From Oscillospiraceae bacterium (GTDB lineage: Bacteria; Bacillota_A; Clostridia; Oscillospirales; Oscillospiraceae), in the NCBI GenBank assembly GCA_902789835.1, contig CADAPN010000014.1, forward strand, positions 1-24,835: 24,835 nucleotides of DNA, written 5' to 3'. A program made the position numbers and the translations under genes. Within the stretch, counting starts at the first letter, position 1, and each line of letters begins with the position of its first letter. Below, one piece after another: positions 21,581-24,835 of the stretch. The notes below the pieces were generated by a model. That model searched no databases. It was not told the origin of the DNA and worked only from the letters and a program-made list of their open reading frames with translations.

Positions 21581-21603
21581 GTTTTTCTCCTCTCCGGCAC
21601 CGA

Positions 21604-22797
21604 TCAGATGGCGCCCTGTTCTTTCAGCGCGGCAAGCTTTGCCTCGTCATAACCGAGGAGTTCGCCGTAGACGCTGGCATTGTCTTCACCCAGCAGCGGA
21701 GCCGGCTTGCGCGGGCAGGCCTTGGTGCGTGTCAGCTTCTGCGCGGTGGCAGTAACCTGCAGCTTTCCAATGCCCGGCTGGTCGATCTCCGGGAACATCC
21801 CGCGGGCGCCCGCGATCTGCGGATCAACGACCATGCGGTCGATGGTGTTGACGGCACTGGCCGGGCAGCCTGCGTCGTTAAGCAGCTTGTCGACCTCGTC
21901 GATGGTGTGCTGCATGGTCCAGGCCGAAACAATCTCGCGCAGCGGCTCATGGTTGGCGACGCGGTCGCGGACTTCGAGGAAACGCGGATCTTCCTTGAGC
22001 TCGGGCTGGCCCATGACATCACAGAGAATGCCGAAGAGCTTGTTGTTGCCGGCGGCGATGATGGCGCTGCCGTCCTTGGTGGGGAAGGAGTCGTAGGGAT
22101 AGGTGGACTCATAGCGGTTGCCGATGCGCTGGGGGATGCGGCCGGTGGCCTGATAAATCATGGTGATGTTCTCCATGGCGGAGACTACGGAGTCGACCAG
22201 GGCCACGTCGACCTTTTCGCCGAGGCCGGTCTTCTGCTTGTTGACCAGAGCGGCAAGGACGCCGATGGCCATGTTCAGACCGCCCAGCACGTCGCCCATC
22301 GGGGTTCCGACGCGGGTTGCGGGACCGCCGGGCCAGCCTGTGGTGCTCATCAGGCCGCCCATGGCCTGACCGACGATGTCATAGCCGGCGCGCTTGCTGA
22401 AGGGGCCGGTGTGGCCGAAGCCGGAGACGGAACCGTAGATGATGCCGGGGTTGACTTCCTTCAGCACGTCATAACCGAGGCCGAGCTTCTCCATGGTGCC
22501 GGGGCGATAGTTCTCGATGACCACGTCGGCCTTTTTAACCAGTTCCAGGAACATGGCCTTGGCATCCGGATCCTTGAGGTTCAGGGTGCAGCCCAGCTTG
22601 CTGCGGTTGAAGTTGGCATAGTAGACGCTGTTTTCGTTGATGAAGGGACCCATCTTGCGGGTGTCGTCCCCGCCCTTGGGATTTTCAAGCTTGATGACCG
22701 TCGCGCCCATATCGGCGAGAATCATGCCGCAGTAGGGGCCTGCGAGTACGCGGGTGAGATCCAGTACGATGATGCCGTCCAAAAGTCCTTTTTCCAT
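21604..22797 (-). CDS. Class III CoA-transferase (CaiB/BaiF family)
   Basis: 397 residues. Moves CoA from a donor acyl-CoA to a carboxylic acid through an enzyme-bound aspartyl anhydride. The start LDLTRVLAGPYCGMILADMGATVIKLE is the family N-terminus (LAGPYCGMILADMGATVIK). FNRSKLGCTLNL, VVIENYRPGTMEKLGL, SGFGHTGP and GTPMGDVLGG follow. The Asp in that last motif is residue 169, the same number as the catalytic Asp169 of formyl-CoA transferase. Together with the HMG-CoA lyase it should activate a dicarboxylate for cleavage; the human relative SUGCT uses HMG, glutarate and itaconate. AAGGAG lies 7 bases upstream of the ATG. The stop is 23 bases before the lyase start. Confidence 0.92.
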   Translation of the reverse strand: MEKGLLDGIIVLDLTRVLAGPYCGMILADMGATVIKLENPKGGDDTRKMGPFINENSVYYANFNRSKLGCTLNLKDPDAKAMFLELVKKADVVIENYRPGTMEKLGLGYDVLKEVNPGIIYGSVSGFGHTGPFSKRAGYDIVGQAMGGLMSTTGWPGGPATRVGTPMGDVLGGLNMAIGVLAALVNKQKTGLGEKVDVALVDSVVSAMENITMIYQATGRIPQRIGNRYESTYPYDSFPTKDGSAIIAAGNNKLFGILCDVMGQPELKEDPRFLEVRDRVANHEPLREIVSAWTMQHTIDEVDKLLNDAGCPASAVNTIDRMVVDPQIAGARGMFPEIDQPGIGKLQVTATAQKLTRTKACPRKPAPLLGEDNASVYGELLGYDEAKLAALKEQGAI

Positions 22798-22890
22798 GGG
22801 AGTGCTCCTTTCAATTCTGTTTATCTGTTGAATGATTGTTGTGATGAATGGTTCTTGATCAATGAGGTAACGGGGTCGATCAGAGGATTC

Positions 22891-24213
22891 TTACAGGATG
22901 CTGTAGAGCCCGATGAGTGCCGCGACAACGATAATGCCGAGCATCAGAGCCGAGATGCCGAAGAGCTGAACAAAGAGTTTGTTTTCCTTCTCCTTGGTGA
23001 ATTCCGGGTCGGTGGCGTTGGCCGCCATGATCAGGCCGCCGCCGGTGGAAGCGGGGCTCAGGCCGGCAAAGGCGGCGGTGAGCGCCATGATGGAGATCAG
23101 GCCGTTCGGAGAGACGCCAACCTTCGCCGCAATGTCGCCGACGGTCGGGACCAGCGTGGGCCACACGACGCCGATGGCAGAGCTGAACCAGGACATGATG
23201 CCGGCGGTCAGACCCTGGATCGCGACGGCGGTACGCGGGGTCATGATGGAGGCCAGCGCATTGGACAGAAGGGTGACGCCGCCGACGTTGATGACGGCTT
23301 CCATCAGCATGCCGAAACCGGTGACCATCAGGAGCGTGGACCAGGAAATGGCCTTGAAGACCTCTTTCTCATCGGCCGCCTTGATCAGAATCAGAAGAAT
23401 GCCGACGGCGAAGGAAATGAGACCGACGTTGCGCTTGAAGAAAGCGCAGGCGATGATGACCACGACGAAACCAAGCAGGGTGAGAATCTGGTGAACGCTG
23501 AACTTGGGGAGATCTTCCTTCTCCATCCGGCGGGTCTCGACTTTGTGTCCCTTGAAGACAAAGAAGACAACCAGAGAGAGGATGACCGTGGTGACGGCGG
23601 CGTAAATGATCAGCGGCGTCTGGTAGCCGGCGATGCCCTGCGGCTCGGCCAGACTGCGGATCAGAACCGATTCCGGCGTGATCGGGGAGAAGCGGCCGGC
23701 AAAGGAGCCGATCTCACCGATCAGGGCCAGCATCACGGAGTTATAACCGGTGGATTTGCCGAGGGGGAGGGAGAGCGCGGCGACAATGCCGAGGGCCGGG
23801 ACACAGCCGGGGCCGATGGCGGCGATCACGACGCCGATGAGGTAGATCAAAATGGGAGCCACGATGGCGTGACCGCCGGAGAGCTGCAGGAACTTCTTGC
23901 TCATCAGGCCGATGAGGTAGATCAAAATGGGAGCCACGATGGCGTGACCGCCGGAGAGCTGCAGGAACTTCTTGCTCATCAGTTCCAGGGAGCCGTTGGT
24001 GATGCCGACGGAACACAGGAAGGAGACGCCCAGCAGCATGATGAAGAGGCTTGCACTGAAGCCGCCGATGGTTTTGGAATCCGACTGGCCGATGCAGGTG
24101 CCGAAGATGGTGACAGCGAGGATCGCGACGAGACCGACGTTGACCTTGCGGAAGAAGCCGATCAGAATGACGGCCACAAGGACAATCAGGGAAATGAGTG
24201 CGAGACTGTTCAT
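22891..24213 (-). CDS. Carboxylate transporter, MatC-like (SLC13/ion transporter superfamily), with internal duplication
   Basis: 440 residues, about eleven or twelve hydrophobic segments. The N-terminus (ALISLIVLVAVILIGFFRKV then NVGLVAILAVTIFGT) matches the MatC N-terminal domain of dicarboxylate/malonate carriers. PALGIVAALSLPLGK and the late FAGLSPASTGGGLIM re-entrant-loop region are also typical of this superfamily. It likely brings in the carboxylic acid that the CoA-transferase and lyase downstream consume. AGGAGG lies 9 bases before the ATG. Residues 78-102 and 103-127 are an exact duplicate (perfect 75-bp tandem repeat), adding one hydrophobic segment relative to what the family should have. 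The extra helix would upset membrane topology unless tolerated, so function of this allele is uncertain. Confidence 0.85.
   Translation of the reverse strand: MNSLALISLIVLVAVILIGFFRKVNVGLVAILAVTIFGTCIGQSDSKTIGGFSASLFIMLLGVSFLCSVGITNGSLELMSKKFLQLSGGHAIVAPILIYLIGLMSKKFLQLSGGHAIVAPILIYLIGVVIAAIGPGCVPALGIVAALSLPLGKSTGYNSVMLALIGEIGSFAGRFSPITPESVLIRSLAEPQGIAGYQTPLIIYAAVTTVILSLVVFFVFKGHKVETRRMEKEDLPKFSVHQILTLLGFVVVIIACAFFKRNVGLISFAVGILLILIKAADEKEVFKAISWSTLLMVTGFGMLMEAVINVGGVTLLSNALASIMTPRTAVAIQGLTAGIMSWFSSAIGVVWPTLVPTVGDIAAKVGVSPNGLISIMALTAAFAGLSPASTGGGLIMAANATDPEFTKEKENKLFVQLFGISALMLGIIVVAALIGLYSIL
23833..23982. repeat. Perfect 2 x 75-bp tandem repeat inside the transporter gene
   Basis: Copies at 23833-23907 and 23908-23982 are identical over all 75 bases and differ from their flanks immediately on both sides. 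The unit is 25 codons, so the frame is kept. Each copy encodes a segment from LMSKKFLQLSGGH to a hydrophobic stretch ending IYLIG. The lack of any difference points to a very recent event or to an assembly error. Confidence 0.95.
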
Positions 24214-24370
24214 GGTTCTTTACCTCCTGATGATTTGTTCTGGGATCAGCTGCGGGGATTTTGCTTTTCTTCTTGTCAAAACCATACCACATGTGCTACT
24301 ATAAGTAAAATATTTGATTCTGATAGAACAATAGATTAAAACTATAACAGGAATCAGGAGGAATTTCACG
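24214..24370. promoter_or_regulatory. Divergent regulatory region between the LysR gene and the transporter operon
   Basis: 157 AT-rich bases separate the two divergent starts. LysR proteins usually bind in such a spacer and activate the opposite operon. The direct repeat ATAGA-N3-ATAGA near 24323-24335 and several T-N11-A patterns are present, but I see no clear consensus promoter for either side. Confidence 0.4.
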
Positions 24371-24835
24371 ATGAAGCTGTCGCAGATGCGTTACTTTTCC
24401 GCATCCTGTCACGCGGGAAACATCAGCCGGGCGGCCGAGGAACTGCATATTGCCCAGCCGTCCGTGACCGCGGCCATCAAGGCCCTGGAGGACGAGCTGG
24501 GGGTGTCTCTGCTGCACCGGGGGAACCGATCGGTGTCTCCCACACCGGATGGAGAGCGTTTTTTACACCGCTGTGACCAGATCCTGGCCGAAGTGGACAG
24601 CCTGACGGAAGAGTTTGCCGAATTGAGCAGAAAGCACCGGACCATCAACGTCGGAATCCCGCCGATGATCGGTTCCATCCTGTTTCCGGAAATCTTTCAC
24701 AGCTTCCGGGCAAAGCATCCGGACATCGTCATCAACCCCGTAGAACTCGGCTCCGAGTCCGCGCGAGAGGCCGTGGCAAAGGGAGAGCTGGATCTCGCGG
24801 TCATCACGATGGGGGAGGATCTGCCGAGCCGGCTG
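24371..24835 (+). CDS. LysR-family transcription regulator, N-terminal part (runs past the window end)
   Basis: 155 codons are open from the ATG at 24371 to the last base. AGGAGG lies 9 bases upstream. The winged helix-turn-helix is at residues 1-60: MKLSQMRYFSASCHAGNIS, RAAEELHIAQPSVTAAIKAL, EDELGVSLLHRGNRSVSPTPDG. A linker helix and the start of the substrate-binding domain (INVGIPPMIGSILFPEIF...) follow. It is divergent from the transporter-CoA-transferase-lyase operon and is very likely its activator, sensing the imported acid or a CoA ester. The effector domain is cut off, so no ligand can be suggested from sequence. Confidence 0.93.
   Translation, partial: MKLSQMRYFSASCHAGNISRAAEELHIAQPSVTAAIKALEDELGVSLLHRGNRSVSPTPDGERFLHRCDQILAEVDSLTEEFAELSRKHRTINVGIPPMIGSILFPEIFHSFRAKHPDIVINPVELGSESAREAVAKGELDLAVITMGEDLPSRL

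Noticed and set aside
21907..24339. 810-codon open frame on the plus strand
   Set aside because: It is antisense to the CoA-transferase and MatC-like genes; its low-complexity Gly/Asp/His-rich product is typical of a shadow frame. The internal repeat it shows is just the 75-bp duplication.
1..24835. CRISPR array, tRNA, transposon ends or prophage genes
   Set aside because: I found no repeat-spacer pattern, no tRNA-like cloverleaf, no transposase and no terminal inverted repeats. The only sizeable direct repeat is the 75-bp duplication.

Overview
This 24.8 kb window reads as ordinary bacterial chromosome. The genes are tightly packed, many pairs overlap as ATGA, Shine-Dalgarno sites are strong (AGGAGG-type), and coding DNA is moderately GC-rich. 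A two-gene minimal SufC/SufB-like (SmsC/SmsB) Fe-S module, a TcyP-type cystine carrier, a fructoselysine pathway, a CoA-transferase/lyase module and HutC-type regulators together suggest an anaerobic, probably gut-associated member of the Clostridia (Firmicutes). That assignment is inference. I saw no rRNA, tRNA, CRISPR array, transposase or phage gene.

Layout. (1) 1-1399: the 3' end of an aldo/keto reductase, a gene start broken off after about 40 codons, and a convergent D-2-hydroxyacid dehydrogenase in visibly less GC-rich DNA. (2) 1542-5321: a rightward sulfur/thiol unit. It has a consensus promoter, a 26-codon Cys-containing leader peptide, a strong intrinsic terminator, a second mini-ORF, a cystine-type DAACS transporter, a small secreted helical protein, and a secreted protein with two thioredoxin-like domains. 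Each of those domains has one active-site Cys (WCGN) and the mature protein has no other Cys. This is the best candidate for an undescribed system: cysteine-controlled import of cystine with an extracytoplasmic thiol partner.

(3) 5358-13603, all leftward: two GntR/HutC regulators, then a polyamine/opine-type ABC importer (potABCD-like) continuing into frlB, frlC and frlD. Together these make a self-contained uptake and breakdown route for Amadori compounds such as fructoselysine. A shared AATTGGTAT(A/T)A motif lies at both promoters. (4) 13764-16672, rightward: uridine kinase, thymidine kinase, SmsC and SmsB. (5) 16784-18968: an HpcH/HpaI-type aldolase, a divergent 64-residue orphan gene and a nitrilase-family amidase. 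(6) 19245-20606: a MATE transporter.

(7) 20672-24835: a LysR regulator (cut by the window end) divergent from a MatC-like carboxylate transporter, a class III CoA-transferase and an HMG-CoA lyase. This is plausibly a route that imports, activates and cleaves 3-hydroxy-3-methylglutarate or a related dicarboxylate. The transporter carries a perfect 75-bp in-frame tandem duplication that adds a membrane segment.
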